A DNA stretch of 64,000 nt from NCBI RefSeq assembly GCF_026626705.1, contig NZ_JAPNKC010000002.1:62001-126000 (forward strand), given 5' to 3'. Shown here one piece after another: positions 1 to 8,065 of this stretch. This DNA comes from Pyxidicoccus sp. MSG2 (GTDB lineage: Bacteria; Myxococcota; Myxococcia; Myxococcales; Myxococcaceae). Made by a program: the position numbers and the translations under genes. The notes under the pieces were generated by a model. The model did not search any database, had not been told where the DNA came from, and saw only the letters and a list, made by a program, of their open reading frames with translations. Position 1 is the first letter of the stretch; every line of letters starts with the position of its first letter.

Positions 1-23
1 CGGTCCGGCGACCAGCACGCAAG

Positions 24-37
24 GCACTTCGAAGTGC
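24..37. repeat. Perfect 14-bp palindrome upstream of the sigma factor gene
   Basis: GCACTTC followed directly by GAAGTGC forms an uninterrupted dyad about 93 bp before the chosen start of the SigZ-like gene. It has no T-run, so it is not a typical terminator. A regulator-binding site is possible, but nothing in the window says for which protein. Confidence 0.35.
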
Positions 38-129
38 GGTTGCCAGTAGGTACCAGGCCGAGCACCGTTATCCTCCGAGGCGGGCGCAACCGCCCACTCA
101 CCTCGCCCACTCCCAGCCCCGAGCGTCAC

Positions 130-729
130 ATGCAGCCCCAGCCCCCACCATGGAAGGAGTACCGAGACCAGTTGGTGCGCTTCGTGCGGCGCCGCGTGGA
201 GGACCCACAGGCAGCAGAGGACATCGTCCACGATGTCCTCATCCGGGCCTACGCGAGCCGTGAGACAGCGCGCGAGCCACGCAAGCTCCAGCAGTGGCTG
301 TACCAGAGCACCCGGAACGCACTGGTGGACCATTACCGCGCGCGTAGGCCGGCCGAACCCCTTCCCGAGGAGCTCGCAGAGCTGGAGGAGGACCGGGGCA
401 CGGCACGAGAGGAGCTCGCGCGGTGCCTTCAGCCCCTGCTAGCCGCGCTGCCGGCGCACTACCGCGAAGCGGTGGAGCTGTCCGAGCTGCAGGGATTCAC
501 CCAGGCAGAGACGGCGCGCCGGCTTGGCCTCTCTCTTTCTGGTGCCAAGTCGCGCGTGCAGCGAGGGCGCGGGCGGCTCGAGGAGGCGCTGCTCGCCTGC
601 TGCCGCGTCGAGTTGGACAGCAGGCGGAGCGTCGTGGACTTCGAGCCCCAGAGGAGAGACGTGGGGGCGCAAGGGAAGACTCCACGCGCGGTGGGCGCGG
701 CGCGGTCATGCTGCCGCCCGTCCCCCTGA
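130..729 (+). CDS. sigZ: RNA polymerase sigma factor, SigZ-like (ECF group)
   Basis: A sigma-70 family factor of 199 residues. Region 2 lies in about the first 70 residues (VRRRVEDPQAAEDIVHDVLIRAY, then WLYQSTRNALVDHYRAR in shorter segments). Region 4 follows near residues 95-155, with the HTH-like stretch FTQAETARRLGLSLSGAKSR. The C-terminal tail carries a Cys-Cys pair (LLACCRVEL), a feature of SigZ-type proteins. The ATG at 130 is preferred over an upstream in-frame codon because homology to region 2 begins just after it. The gene is followed by arsR on the same strand; sigZ genes often neighbour arsR genes, so a role in the metalloid response is plausible but inferred. No anti-sigma factor is visible next to it. 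Confidence 0.8.
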   Translation: MQPQPPPWKEYRDQLVRFVRRRVEDPQAAEDIVHDVLIRAYASRETAREPRKLQQWLYQSTRNALVDHYRARRPAEPLPEELAELEEDRGTAREELARCLQPLLAALPAHYREAVELSELQGFTQAETARRLGLSLSGAKSRVQRGRGRLEEALLACCRVELDSRRSVVDFEPQRRDVGAQGKTPRAVGAARSCCRPSP

Positions 730-777
730 GGCTGGAACGCCCGGGCGCCGCGAGCCGCCGCTACGGCAGAGGTCACA

Positions 778-814
778 TTGACAAGAAACGATGCATCGCC
801 TATCTACGATGCAT
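778..814 (+). promoter_or_regulatory. arsR promoter with overlapping ArsR-type operator; likely leaderless transcript
   Basis: A perfect -35 TTGACA (778-783), 17-bp spacer and -10-like TATCTA (801-806) would place the transcription start at about 813, which is the A of the arsR ATG. An inverted repeat, ATGCATCG (791-798), N8, CGATGCAT (807-814), covers the spacer, the -10 and the start codon. This is the classical arrangement for ArsR autorepression. No Shine-Dalgarno sequence precedes the ATG, which fits a leaderless mRNA. Confidence 0.65.
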
Positions 815-1142
815 GGCACGCCTCACACCGGTCAGCGTCTTCAAGGCCCTCTCGGATGAGCACCGGCTGCGGATGCTGAAGTTCATCACCACCGCGGACG
901 CGGCCTGCTGCCGCACCGGCGAGGGAGTGTGCGCCTGCGACGTGCAGGAGTTCATCGGCCTGGCGCAGCCCACGGTGTCGCAGCACCTGAAGATTCTCGT
1001 CGACGCGGGCCTGCTGCACGTCGAGCGCCGCGGCAAGTGGAACTACTACACGCTCGCCAGCGAGGGCTTCAGCGTGGCCCAGAGCGTCCTCCGCGGCTAC
1101 ACCGCCGAGAGCACCCCGAAGCCCCGCGCCGCTGCAGGCTAG
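813..1142 (+). CDS. arsR: ArsR/SmtB-family metalloregulator
   Basis: A winged-helix repressor of 109 residues. The start is KALSDEHRLRMLKF, the recognition helix region is PTVSQHLKILVDAGLL, and the wing is ERRGKWNYYTL. Cysteines at ACC and at CAC in the stretch CRTGEGVCACDVQ lie where ArsR proteins bind As(III) or Sb(III), so a metalloid effector is likely. Upstream in-frame sequence belongs to another frame of the sigma factor gene and has no ArsR similarity, so ATG 813 was chosen. It should repress itself through the dyad over its promoter, and possibly the oxidoreductase operon starting at 1232. Confidence 0.88.
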   Translation: MARLTPVSVFKALSDEHRLRMLKFITTADAACCRTGEGVCACDVQEFIGLAQPTVSQHLKILVDAGLLHVERRGKWNYYTLASEGFSVAQSVLRGYTAESTPKPRAAAG

Positions 1143-1186
1143 TCCCGCGCCTCCCTACCTCGGCGGAGTGACATCTTCGCTTGCGT

Positions 1187-1225
1187 CAATACATCGTCAC
1201 ACTCGAATGTGACAATACATAGGAG
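1187..1225 (+). promoter_or_regulatory. Candidate operator and ribosome-binding site before the ars oxidoreductase gene
   Basis: GTCACA (1196-1201) and TGTGAC (1208-1213) form an 18-bp dyad with a single mismatch. Direct repeats CAATACAT at 1187-1194 and 1213-1220 flank it. AGGAG at 1221-1225 is a good Shine-Dalgarno for ATG 1232. The dyad is in a position to act as a repressor site. It differs from the GATGCA-type dyad at arsR, so the binding protein is uncertain. Confidence 0.45.
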
Positions 1226-1231
1226 CATGAC

Positions 1232-2716
1232 ATGAGCACCGAGCACCTTCCCATCGTTGTCATCGGAGCCGGCCCCGTGGGGCTGGCCGCCGCCGCCCAC
1301 CTGGTGAAGCGGGGTGAAACGCCCGTCGTCCTGGAGGCAGGGCCCGAGGTGGGCCACAACGTGCGCGCCTGGGGGCACGTGCGCCTGTTCTCGCCCTGGC
1401 GCTATGTGGTGGATTCCGCTGCGGCCTCCCTCCTTGAGCCCACGGGCTGGCAGGCCCCGGACGCCGAGGCGCTGCCCACCGGCAAACAGCTCGTGGAGCG
1501 CTACCTCGTCCCCCTCGCGGCCACCGTGCAGCTAGCGCCGACGTTGCGGCTTTCTACCCGTGTCCTCTCCGTCACCCGTCAGCGGCGCGACAAGCTGAAG
1601 GACACAGGCCGCGACACAGCGCCCTTCGTCGTCACCGTACTGCGAGAAGGCGGAAGGGAGGAGCGCATCGAGGCCCGCGCGGTCATCGACGCATCCGGTA
1701 CGTACCAGACGGCCAACCCGCTCGGCGCGAGCGGAGTGCCTGCCCTCGGCGAGGCGGCGCTGGCGACGCGCATCTTCTACGGCATCCCCGACGTGCTGGG
1801 CGCCCACCGTGCACGGTACGCCAGCCGGCGGGTGCTGGTGGTGGGCAGCGGGCACTCCGCCTTCAACGCCCTGCTGGACCTGGCGCAGCTCGCCCGCGAA
1901 GCGCCTGGCACGCAGGTGGTATGGGCCTTCCGCCGGCCGGAGGATGACCGGCGGCTCTTCGGGGGCGGCGGGAAGGACGCGCTATCAGCCCGGGGAGATT
2001 TGGGCACCCGCACACGAGCGCTCGTCGAGAGTGGCAAGGTGCGCCTCGCCCCGGACTTCCACCTGGAGGCATTGGAGGAGACGGCGGAAGGGTTGGTGGC
2101 GAGCGACGGCGAGCGCCGACTGCCGGCCGTGGACGAGGTGGTCGCCACGACGGGCTTCCGGCCGGACCTCTCCCTCTCGCGGGAGTTGCGCCTGTCGCTC
2201 GACGTCAGCGTGGAGGCGCCCAGCGCCCTCGCGCCGCTCATCGACCCCAACCTGCACTCCTGCGGGAGCGTGCCGCCACACGGGGAGGCGGAGCTCCGTC
2301 ACCCGGAGTACGGCTTCTACGTGGTGGGGATGAAGGCCTATGCGCGCGCGCCCACGTTCCTCCTGCTGACGGGCTACGAGCAGGTGCGCTCGGTGGCGGC
2401 ATACCTCACGGGAGACGTGGCCGCGGCGAGACAGGTGCACCTGGTGCTGCCAGAAACGGGGGTGTGCTCCACGGATTTCCGGGAGGAGGCCAGTGCCTGC
2501 TGCGCGGTGGAGGATTCTCCTCGTGCTGCCTCGGAAGGGTGTGCTGCCGGGAGCTGCACGTCGCCGTCCGTCGCTGTCGCCGCCCGGGAGCAGGCGGGTG
2601 GATGCTGCTCGAGCGCCACCTCCCTCGCGGCGCCGTCGAATGGGCAGGGGGACACACCTGCAGCCGCCGCGCTCCCCTTCCTCGCGTCCACGGGCGCGTC
2701 GAGCTGCTGCCAGTAG
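1232..2716 (+). CDS. FAD/NAD(P)-binding oxidoreductase of an ars cluster, with Cys-rich tail
   Basis: A flavoprotein of 494 residues. An N-terminal Rossmann motif for FAD (VVIGAGPVGLAAAAHL, residues ~8-24) and a second dinucleotide motif (VLVVGSGHSAFNALLDL, ~residue 205) place it among flavin monooxygenase/thioredoxin reductase-like proteins. Such proteins occur in arsenic operons (ArsO-like), but the substrate here is unknown. The last ~80 residues hold several cysteines, including the pairs SACC, GGCC and SSCC, which may bind As(III) or another soft metal. It follows arsR and is followed after 9 bp by an MFS transporter, so oxidation or reduction of an arsenical followed by export is a reasonable guess. 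Confidence 0.75.
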   Translation: MSTEHLPIVVIGAGPVGLAAAAHLVKRGETPVVLEAGPEVGHNVRAWGHVRLFSPWRYVVDSAAASLLEPTGWQAPDAEALPTGKQLVERYLVPLAATVQLAPTLRLSTRVLSVTRQRRDKLKDTGRDTAPFVVTVLREGGREERIEARAVIDASGTYQTANPLGASGVPALGEAALATRIFYGIPDVLGAHRARYASRRVLVVGSGHSAFNALLDLAQLAREAPGTQVVWAFRRPEDDRRLFGGGGKDALSARGDLGTRTRALVESGKVRLAPDFHLEALEETAEGLVASDGERRLPAVDEVVATTGFRPDLSLSRELRLSLDVSVEAPSALAPLIDPNLHSCGSVPPHGEAELRHPEYGFYVVGMKAYARAPTFLLLTGYEQVRSVAAYLTGDVAAARQVHLVLPETGVCSTDFREEASACCAVEDSPRAASEGCAAGSCTSPSVAVAAREQAGGCCSSATSLAAPSNGQGDTPAAAALPFLASTGASSCCQ

Positions 2717-2725
2717 AGCGCAACG

Positions 2726-3967
2726 ATGCGAGTCGCACTCACCCTCCCCCGCCTCCCGCAGCTCGACAGCGGGTGGCGGCTGGCCTGGACATTCGCCCTC
2801 ACCGAGACGGTGTCCTATGGCGTCCTGCACTACGCCTTCTCCGTCTTCATGGTGCCCATGGAGACGGAGTTGGGCTGGAGCCGTGCGGCCACCGCGGGCA
2901 GCTTCTCCTTGGGCCTGCTTGTCTCAGGGCTCGCCGCGCCGTGGGCGGGGGCATGGGTGGACAGGCACGGCCCGCGCGCGTTGATGACGGTGGGCTCCAC
3001 CCTCGGCGCGGCCCTCGTGCTGGCCTGGGCGCACGTGCAAACGCTTCCAGCGCTGTACCTCATCTGGCTCGGGCTCGGGCTGGCGCGTGCAGCGGTCCTC
3101 TACGAGCCGGCATTCGCCACCCTCTCCCGCCTCTCCGCCCCGCGACGTGCGCGGGCCATCGCACTCGTCACCGGAGTGGCGGGCTTTGCCAGCACCATCT
3201 TCCTTCCCTTGGCAACCTGGCTCGTTGCGTCCCTGGGGTGGCGAGCGGCGCTGCTGCTGCTCGCCGCCATTCTGGCGGTGGGCACCGCGGCGCCACACGC
3301 CCTGTGGCTGGGGGATTCGAGTCGGAGCGTCCTGCATGCGTCCGAGGAGCTCGCAGGCCGTGCCCCGGCGTCTTCGTCCCCAACCCACAACGCCTCCGTG
3401 AGGTGGCTGGCGCTTGCCTTCGCGCTGTCCTCGCTGGTCGCCTCGGCAGTGCATGCGCACCTCGTCTCCTGGCTCCTCCAGCGAGGGCACTCGGCCACCT
3501 TCGCCGCGGCGGCGGCGGGAGGGTTGGGCGCGGCGGCCGTAGCGGGCCGCCTCGTCCTCCTGGCCCTCAGCAATGGCGTGGCGCCATTGAGCCTCATGCG
3601 CGCATTGTGTGTGGCGCAGACGCTCGCGTTGGGGTGCCTCCTCCTCTCGGGCTCCACCGGTGCGTGGGCTTTCGTGGCGCTCTTCGGCGCCGCAACCGGG
3701 ACGCTCACTCCGACACGAGCGCTCCTGGTGGCAGAGATGTTTCCCGCGGCATCCGTCGGCCGCCGAGCGGGCCAGGTGGGGCGCATTGCGACTCTGGGAC
3801 AGGCGCTCGGCCCTTGGGGGGTAGGCCTTCTCAGCGCCTGGGGGCTTGGAGAGGAAGGGATGCTGCTGTTGCTCGCCGCCCTCTGTCTGCTTGCGGCAGC
3901 GGCGGTCCGGGGCGAGTCGTCCGTGGACGCCTCGCCCCCTGCTTCAGAAACCAGGAGCGTGTCATGA
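2726..3967 (+). CDS. MFS transporter of an ars cluster
   Basis: A polytopic inner-membrane protein of 413 residues with about 12 hydrophobic segments. The cytoplasmic loop motif DRHGPRALMTVGS between TM2 and TM3 is the standard major-facilitator signature. It is co-transcribed with the flavoprotein (9-bp gap) and overlaps the arsN1-like gene by 4 bp (ATGA), so it probably exports a product of these enzymes or the arsenical itself. It is not ArsB, Acr3 or ArsP by sequence type. I would not assign ArsJ, because no GAPDH-like partner gene is present. Confidence 0.75.
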   Translation: MRVALTLPRLPQLDSGWRLAWTFALTETVSYGVLHYAFSVFMVPMETELGWSRAATAGSFSLGLLVSGLAAPWAGAWVDRHGPRALMTVGSTLGAALVLAWAHVQTLPALYLIWLGLGLARAAVLYEPAFATLSRLSAPRRARAIALVTGVAGFASTIFLPLATWLVASLGWRAALLLLAAILAVGTAAPHALWLGDSSRSVLHASEELAGRAPASSSPTHNASVRWLALAFALSSLVASAVHAHLVSWLLQRGHSATFAAAAAGGLGAAAVAGRLVLLALSNGVAPLSLMRALCVAQTLALGCLLLSGSTGAWAFVALFGAATGTLTPTRALLVAEMFPAASVGRRAGQVGRIATLGQALGPWGVGLLSAWGLGEEGMLLLLAALCLLAAAAVRGESSVDASPPASETRSVS

Positions 3968-4450
3968 GTCAGCTCACGCCTCGCCTCGCGGCCCTGTCGG
4001 ACGCGGCGGCACTTTCCCACATCAACAACCAAGGCATTGAGGACCGCGTCGCCACCCTAGAGGCGAGGCCGCGCAGCACGGAAAGAGGTGCGAGGCGGGT
4101 TCGACGGGCGGCGCCCCTCGTCGCGGTGCAGGCGCAAGGCCGTGTGGTGGCCTTCGCTTCCACGTCCACGTACCGGCCCCGCGAGTGCTACGCGGAATTC
4201 TCCGTCCATGTCGCCCGGGAAGTCCGAGGGCGAGGGGCGAAGGCGTGTTGCCATGGAAGCGCTCCTCCAGACTGCCGAAGCGGCGGGCTTCTCTAAGCTC
4301 GTCTTGAGGGTCTTCGTGGAGAACGAGGCCAGCCGGGCGCTGCTGCGGGCCGTGGGCTTCCGAGAGGTGGGCGCCTACCACCGGCACGGGAAGCTGGAGG
4401 GAGCCAGGAAGTACGTGGTCATGGTCGAGCGGCTCTTGAGCCCGGCGTGA
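3964..4450 (+). pseudogene. Frameshifted ArsN1-like GNAT acetyltransferase
   Basis: The beginning (NNQGIEDRVATLEARPRS) and the end (EALLQTAEAAGFSKLVLRVF, later GFREVGAYHRHGKLEG) match the GNAT family seen in arsenic operons (ArsN1, N-acetylation of arsinothricin or phosphinothricin-like compounds). The reading frame is broken. An extra base near 4084 shifts a stretch reading GGFDGRRP out of frame, a base is lost near 4115-4118, and a further shift near 4235-4245 separates the acetyl-CoA-binding RGRGA region from the C-terminal half. About two residues also appear missing before AEFSVHV. Either the gene is decaying or the sequence has several indel errors. Confidence 0.72.
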
Positions 4451-4509
4451 CTGGAGGCAGCCGGCCGCGCCGTCCCCTGCCCGCCAAGCGCGAAACGCTA
4501 AAAGTGCCC

Positions 4510-4555
4510 TTGATTTCGTGTGCATCCAGATGCACATATGCATCTAGGTGCACAC
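4510..4555 (+). promoter_or_regulatory. Long inverted repeat overlapping a promoter-like region
   Basis: Two 17-bp arms (4518-4534 and 4539-4555) match at 15 of 17 positions around a 4-bp centre. They contain the half-sites AGATGCA and TGCATCT. A -35-like TTGATT lies at 4510-4515, so a bound protein would cover the promoter. The GATGCA core is shared with the arsR operator at 791-814. The downstream two-gene operon encodes an ArsR protein, which makes an ArsR operator the best interpretation. Confidence 0.55.
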
Positions 4556-4571
4556 GTCCATAGGAAGACTC

Positions 4572-5144
4572 ATGGATTCCAATCTCGTTTTCGCGTCGAC
4601 CATCCTGCTGCTCGCCTTCGTCGTCCTCTCCGTCGTGGACGGGGTGTACCTGCACCTGTGGCGCTACCGTCTCCATGCGCGTGCGGAGTCGCAGCGGGAG
4701 CACTGGCTGCACACGGCCCGTGCCCTGCTCTTTCCGCCGATTCTCGTGACGCTATTCCTGGCGCCCCCGCAGGGGTTCGTCCTGTGGCTCGGGCTGGCGT
4801 TGGTGGCGGCCGACCAGTGCATCGAGCTCTTCGATACCTTCTCCGAGAAAGATAGCAGGGCGTCGCTCGGCGGCCTGAGCTCCTTCGAGTACTCGCTCCA
4901 TGTCGTGCTCACCACGCTGCGGGTAGGTGCGCTGGCGCTGGCGCTGGCGGCGGTGCCGCCCGAGGCATGGCACCTCTGGGCATCCACCAGCGCTGCGCGA
5001 GAGCATCCCGAGTTCGTCCGCTCCGCGGTGGAGTTCCTCCTGCCAGGTGCCTTCGTGGCTGCCGTCGTCCACGTGTGGCTGGGGTGCCGGTGGTCGGTGG
5101 CGCCGACGTGCCGCTGGGCTCGGGCCCTGGGGAGGGCGGGCTGA
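4572..5144 (+). CDS. Membrane protein of unknown function, co-transcribed with an ArsR regulator
   Basis: A protein of 190 residues with about four hydrophobic segments, the first at residues ~5-27 and the last near residues 160-178. ATG 4572 is chosen because AGGAAGA lies 6 bp before it and the first membrane segment starts at once. I do not recognise the family. The stop codon overlaps the start of an arsR-type gene by one base, so the pair is translationally coupled, and the promoter carries an ArsR-like dyad. A metal- or metalloid-regulated membrane role is inferred from this context only. Confidence 0.6.
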   Translation: MDSNLVFASTILLLAFVVLSVVDGVYLHLWRYRLHARAESQREHWLHTARALLFPPILVTLFLAPPQGFVLWLGLALVAADQCIELFDTFSEKDSRASLGGLSSFEYSLHVVLTTLRVGALALALAAVPPEAWHLWASTSAAREHPEFVRSAVEFLLPGAFVAAVVHVWLGCRWSVAPTCRWARALGRAG

Positions 5145-5500
5145 TGGCGCAACGTGTGGCAGACGCCCGGGGCCGGAGCATTGACGAGCTCATTGCGCTC
5201 CTGGACTCAGGCTTCCTGCGAGCGCTCACCGAGCCCGCGCGGCTGGAGCTCCTGAAGGTGCTCCTCCGCCATGGCCCCGCCGACGTCGGAGCCATCGCCG
5301 CACACCTGCCGCAGGACCGCTCCGTCATCTCACGCCACCTCAAAGTGCTGAGCGACGTCGGCATTGTGCGCGCACGACGTGACGGGCGGCACCGCATCTA
5401 CGAGGTGGATGGCCCGTCCTTCCTCGCGTCGTTCGAAGGACTTCTCTCGCGTGCACGTGAGCTCGCGCCCATCTGCTGCCCGCCCTCCTCCGGCACGTAG
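5144..5500 (+). CDS. ArsR-family transcriptional regulator
   Basis: A winged-helix protein of 118 residues. LTEPARLELLKVLLRHGP is the first helical part, DRSVISRHLKVLSDVGIV the recognition helix, and RRDGRHRIYEV the wing. The classical ELCVC metal site is absent. The only cysteines are a CC pair at the extreme C-terminus (PICCPP), which could serve as a different sensor site. It overlaps the preceding membrane-protein gene by one base and probably represses that operon through the dyad at 4518-4555. Confidence 0.8.
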   Translation: MAQRVADARGRSIDELIALLDSGFLRALTEPARLELLKVLLRHGPADVGAIAAHLPQDRSVISRHLKVLSDVGIVRARRDGRHRIYEVDGPSFLASFEGLLSRARELAPICCPPSSGT

Positions 5501-5770
5501 CGCTGTGTCACGGCTCGCCCAGGACATGCGAGAGCCGCGAGGAGGCCCAGTCCAACCTGCTGCGCGCTCGACTCGAGCGCACCCGGCAGCGCCAGCGCCG
5601 GCGGGTGCTGCACGCCGAGGCGTGGCCCCTGCGTGCAGCCCCTGAGTCGGCTGAGCGGCCGGCCCCTTGCTGCGCCCCTGCCCACCCCATGCGGTCGCCC
5701 CCACAGTGAGCCGCTTGGCGGGGCGCGTGCGCTGCGTGTGCACCTTCTCCTCGCCAACCAGGAGGAACAC

Positions 5771-6148
5771 ATGCGCAAGGCGCTGCAGGTCGTGATGGCG
5801 GGGGCCCTCGGCATGTCGGCGCTCGCCTTTGCAGGTGACAGCTCCGCTGGACCCGCGAGTGCAAAGTGGGAGTCCGAGGAGCTGCGTCAGACGATGCTGC
5901 GGGGGACCCGGGAGATGCAGACGATGCAGATGTCGGGTGACGTCGACTACGACTTCATCACCGTCATGCGAAAGCACCACCAGGACGCCATCGCGCTGGC
6001 CGAGATGGAGTTGGAACTCGGCACGGACCCGCAGGCCAGGGAGCTGGCTCGCCGGATTCGCGACTCGCAGAAGAAGGACCTCGCGGACTTCAGGCGCTGG
6101 CTCTCCCAGCACGACCCGCAAGGCACGGGCGGCAGTGGAACGCCGTGA
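5771..6148 (+). CDS. Secreted DUF305 protein
   Basis: A 125-residue protein with a Sec signal peptide (residues 1-21, ending LAFAG). The mature part carries the DUF305 signature: DYDFITVMRKHHQDAIALAE, with the paired histidines and a following Glu-rich helix, typical of small ferritin-like helical bundles. AGGAGG just before ATG 5771 fixes the start. DUF305 proteins are frequent in copper and metal resistance loci but have no agreed function. A larger two-domain DUF305 lipoprotein is encoded at 28858. The ~270 bp before this gene holds no recognisable feature. Confidence 0.8.
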   Translation: MRKALQVVMAGALGMSALAFAGDSSAGPASAKWESEELRQTMLRGTREMQTMQMSGDVDYDFITVMRKHHQDAIALAEMELELGTDPQARELARRIRDSQKKDLADFRRWLSQHDPQGTGGSGTP

Positions 6149-6214
6149 TGCGTGCCGCCGTGTGCCACCTCTGAGAGTCTTCCAGCTGCCGGGGAGCGCT
6201 TCATCTTCCTGGCG

Positions 6215-7123
6215 CTACTCCACCCTGCGCGCCAAGCGCATTCGCATCCAGATGGCCATGCCGTTCAGCACCAGCATGAGGGTGAGCAGCACCACGATGC
6301 CCGCTGCCGCGTTGACGTGAAAAGCCGCCTGGGGACGGGACACCCAGTTGAAGATTTGAATGGGCAGCGCGGTGAAGGCGCTATTCACGGAATCCGGAAG
6401 GAATGCCACGTAGGTGAGCGCGCCAATGGTGATGAGCGGCGCCGTCTCGCCAATGGCCCTCGCCAGGGAGAGGATGATGCCGGTGAAGATGCCCGGCAGG
6501 CATGCAGGGACGACCACCCGGTACGTCGTCTGCCAGGAGGTGGCCCCCAGCGCGAGGGACGCCTCGCGGTAGGACCGGGGGACGGTACGCAGCGCCTCGC
6601 GCGACACCATGATGACCATGGGCAATAGCAGCAGCGCCAGTGTCGCAGCGCCGGCCAGCAGACTGCGGCCCAGCCCCACCACCCGGACGAAGACCTCCAA
6701 ACCCAGCAGGCCGTAGATGATGGAGGGCACGCCTGCCAGGTTGGCGATGTTCAGCTCGACGAGCGCCGTGAAGCGCCCAGGCCGTGCGTACTCCTCCAGG
6801 TAGATGGCTGCGCCCAGGCCCACCGGGATGGCTAGCATCGCCGTCAGACCCATGAGGCACGCACTGCCCACGAAGGCGGGAAGGATGCCGGCCAGCTCCG
6901 CCTTGCGGGAGGGGTAGCTGGTGAGAAAGTCCCAGCCCAGCCGTGGCAGCGCCTGCCAGAGCGCGCTGCCAAAGAGGATGAACAGCAGCAGCAGCGGCAG
7001 CGCCAGCGCCACGAGACAGAGGGCGCGAAAGCGGCCCTCCGTCCAGAATCCGCGGCGCCGCCGCTGCCGGGGGATGGTGGCACTCGCCTCGCTTCGGACG
7101 GCCTGCGTCAGAGTCTGCTCCAT
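6215..7123 (-). CDS. pstA: Phosphate ABC transporter permease PstA
   Basis: An inner-membrane permease of 302 residues with about six TM segments. It has the PstA pattern AIYLEEYARPGRF, NLAGVPSIIYGLLGLEVFV, and the permease EAA loop SYREASLALGATSWQT. ATG 7123 is used because the longer reading frame upstream is out-of-frame pstC. It ends the minus-strand series arsR-acr3-arsC-arsC-pstS-pstC-pstA. The ATPase gene pstB and phoU are not next to it in this window, so the transporter must borrow an ATPase encoded elsewhere or be incomplete. Confidence 0.93.
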   Translation of the reverse strand: MEQTLTQAVRSEASATIPRQRRRRGFWTEGRFRALCLVALALPLLLLFILFGSALWQALPRLGWDFLTSYPSRKAELAGILPAFVGSACLMGLTAMLAIPVGLGAAIYLEEYARPGRFTALVELNIANLAGVPSIIYGLLGLEVFVRVVGLGRSLLAGAATLALLLLPMVIMVSREALRTVPRSYREASLALGATSWQTTYRVVVPACLPGIFTGIILSLARAIGETAPLITIGALTYVAFLPDSVNSAFTALPIQIFNWVSRPQAAFHVNAAAGIVVLLTLMLVLNGMAIWMRMRLARRVE

Positions 7124-7131
7124 CGGCGGGC

Positions 7132-8034
7132 TCACAGGGTGCCTCCCTTCTGGATGCGGCGGCGCAGCCGGTGCGACAAGAGGTTGAGGCCGAGCGTCAT
7201 GAGGAACAGGGTCATCCCCACGGCGAAGATGGTGCGGTACTCCAGCGTGCCCGTGGGCGTGTCTCCCAGCGACACCTGGACGATGTAGGCCGTCATCGTC
7301 TCCACCGGCACGCGTGGGTCCAGCGTCAGGCGGGGCTGCTGACCTGCCGCGATGGCCACAATCATCGTCTCGCCGATGGCGCGCGAGACGCCCAGGATGA
7401 CGGAGGCCGCGATGCCGCTGGTGGCTGCCGGTACGACGATGCGGAAGATGGTCGCGAGCTTGTCGGCCCCCAGCGCATAGGACGCCTCGCGCAGCCCCAT
7501 GGGCACGGCGTGGATGGCGTCCTCGCTGAGGGAGGCGATGACGGGAAGAATCATCACTCCCATGACGATGCCCGCCCCCAGCGCGTTGAAGCCGGACAGG
7601 CCGGGAATGAAACGCTGGAGGAAGGGCGTGACGGCCATGAGGGCGAAGTAGCCGTAGACGACGGTGGGCACCCCAGCCAGCAGCTCCAGAAGCGGTTTGA
7701 CGATTCGGCGAGTACGGGGCGCGGCGAATTCGCTGAGGTAGATGGCGGACAGCAGCCCGAGCGGGATGGCCACCCCTACCGCGATGGCCGTGGTGAGGAG
7801 CGTGCCAGACAGGAGCGGCCAGATGCCGAAGTGCTTGTCGGCGAATAGCGGCGTCCACTCGGTGTCGAAGAGGAACTGCGCGAGGGACACCTCGCTGAAG
7901 AAGCCGGCTGTCTCCACCACCAGCACGGCGATGATGCCTGCCGTGGTGACGATGGAGACGGCCGCGCACAGCAGCAGGAGGGAGGAGATGCCCTTCTCTG
8001 ACAGCACGCTGGAAAGTCGTCGTCTGGAAAGCAT
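7132..8034 (-). CDS. pstC: Phosphate ABC transporter permease PstC
   Basis: A permease of 300 residues that pairs with PstA to form the transmembrane channel for phosphate. It has PstC features: TEWTPLFADKHFGIWPLLSG, AIYLSEFAAPRTR, LLAGVPTVVYGYFAL, and the EAA loop LREASYALGADKLATI. It starts 31 bp downstream of pstS and ends 8 bp before pstA, so the three form one operon. Confidence 0.93.
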   Translation of the reverse strand: MLSRRRLSSVLSEKGISSLLLLCAAVSIVTTAGIIAVLVVETAGFFSEVSLAQFLFDTEWTPLFADKHFGIWPLLSGTLLTTAIAVGVAIPLGLLSAIYLSEFAAPRTRRIVKPLLELLAGVPTVVYGYFALMAVTPFLQRFIPGLSGFNALGAGIVMGVMILPVIASLSEDAIHAVPMGLREASYALGADKLATIFRIVVPAATSGIAASVILGVSRAIGETMIVAIAAGQQPRLTLDPRVPVETMTAYIVQVSLGDTPTGTLEYRTIFAVGMTLFLMTLGLNLLSHRLRRRIQKGGTL

Positions 8035-8065
8035 GCCTCACCTCCTGCCTGTCTACGGCGTGGGA

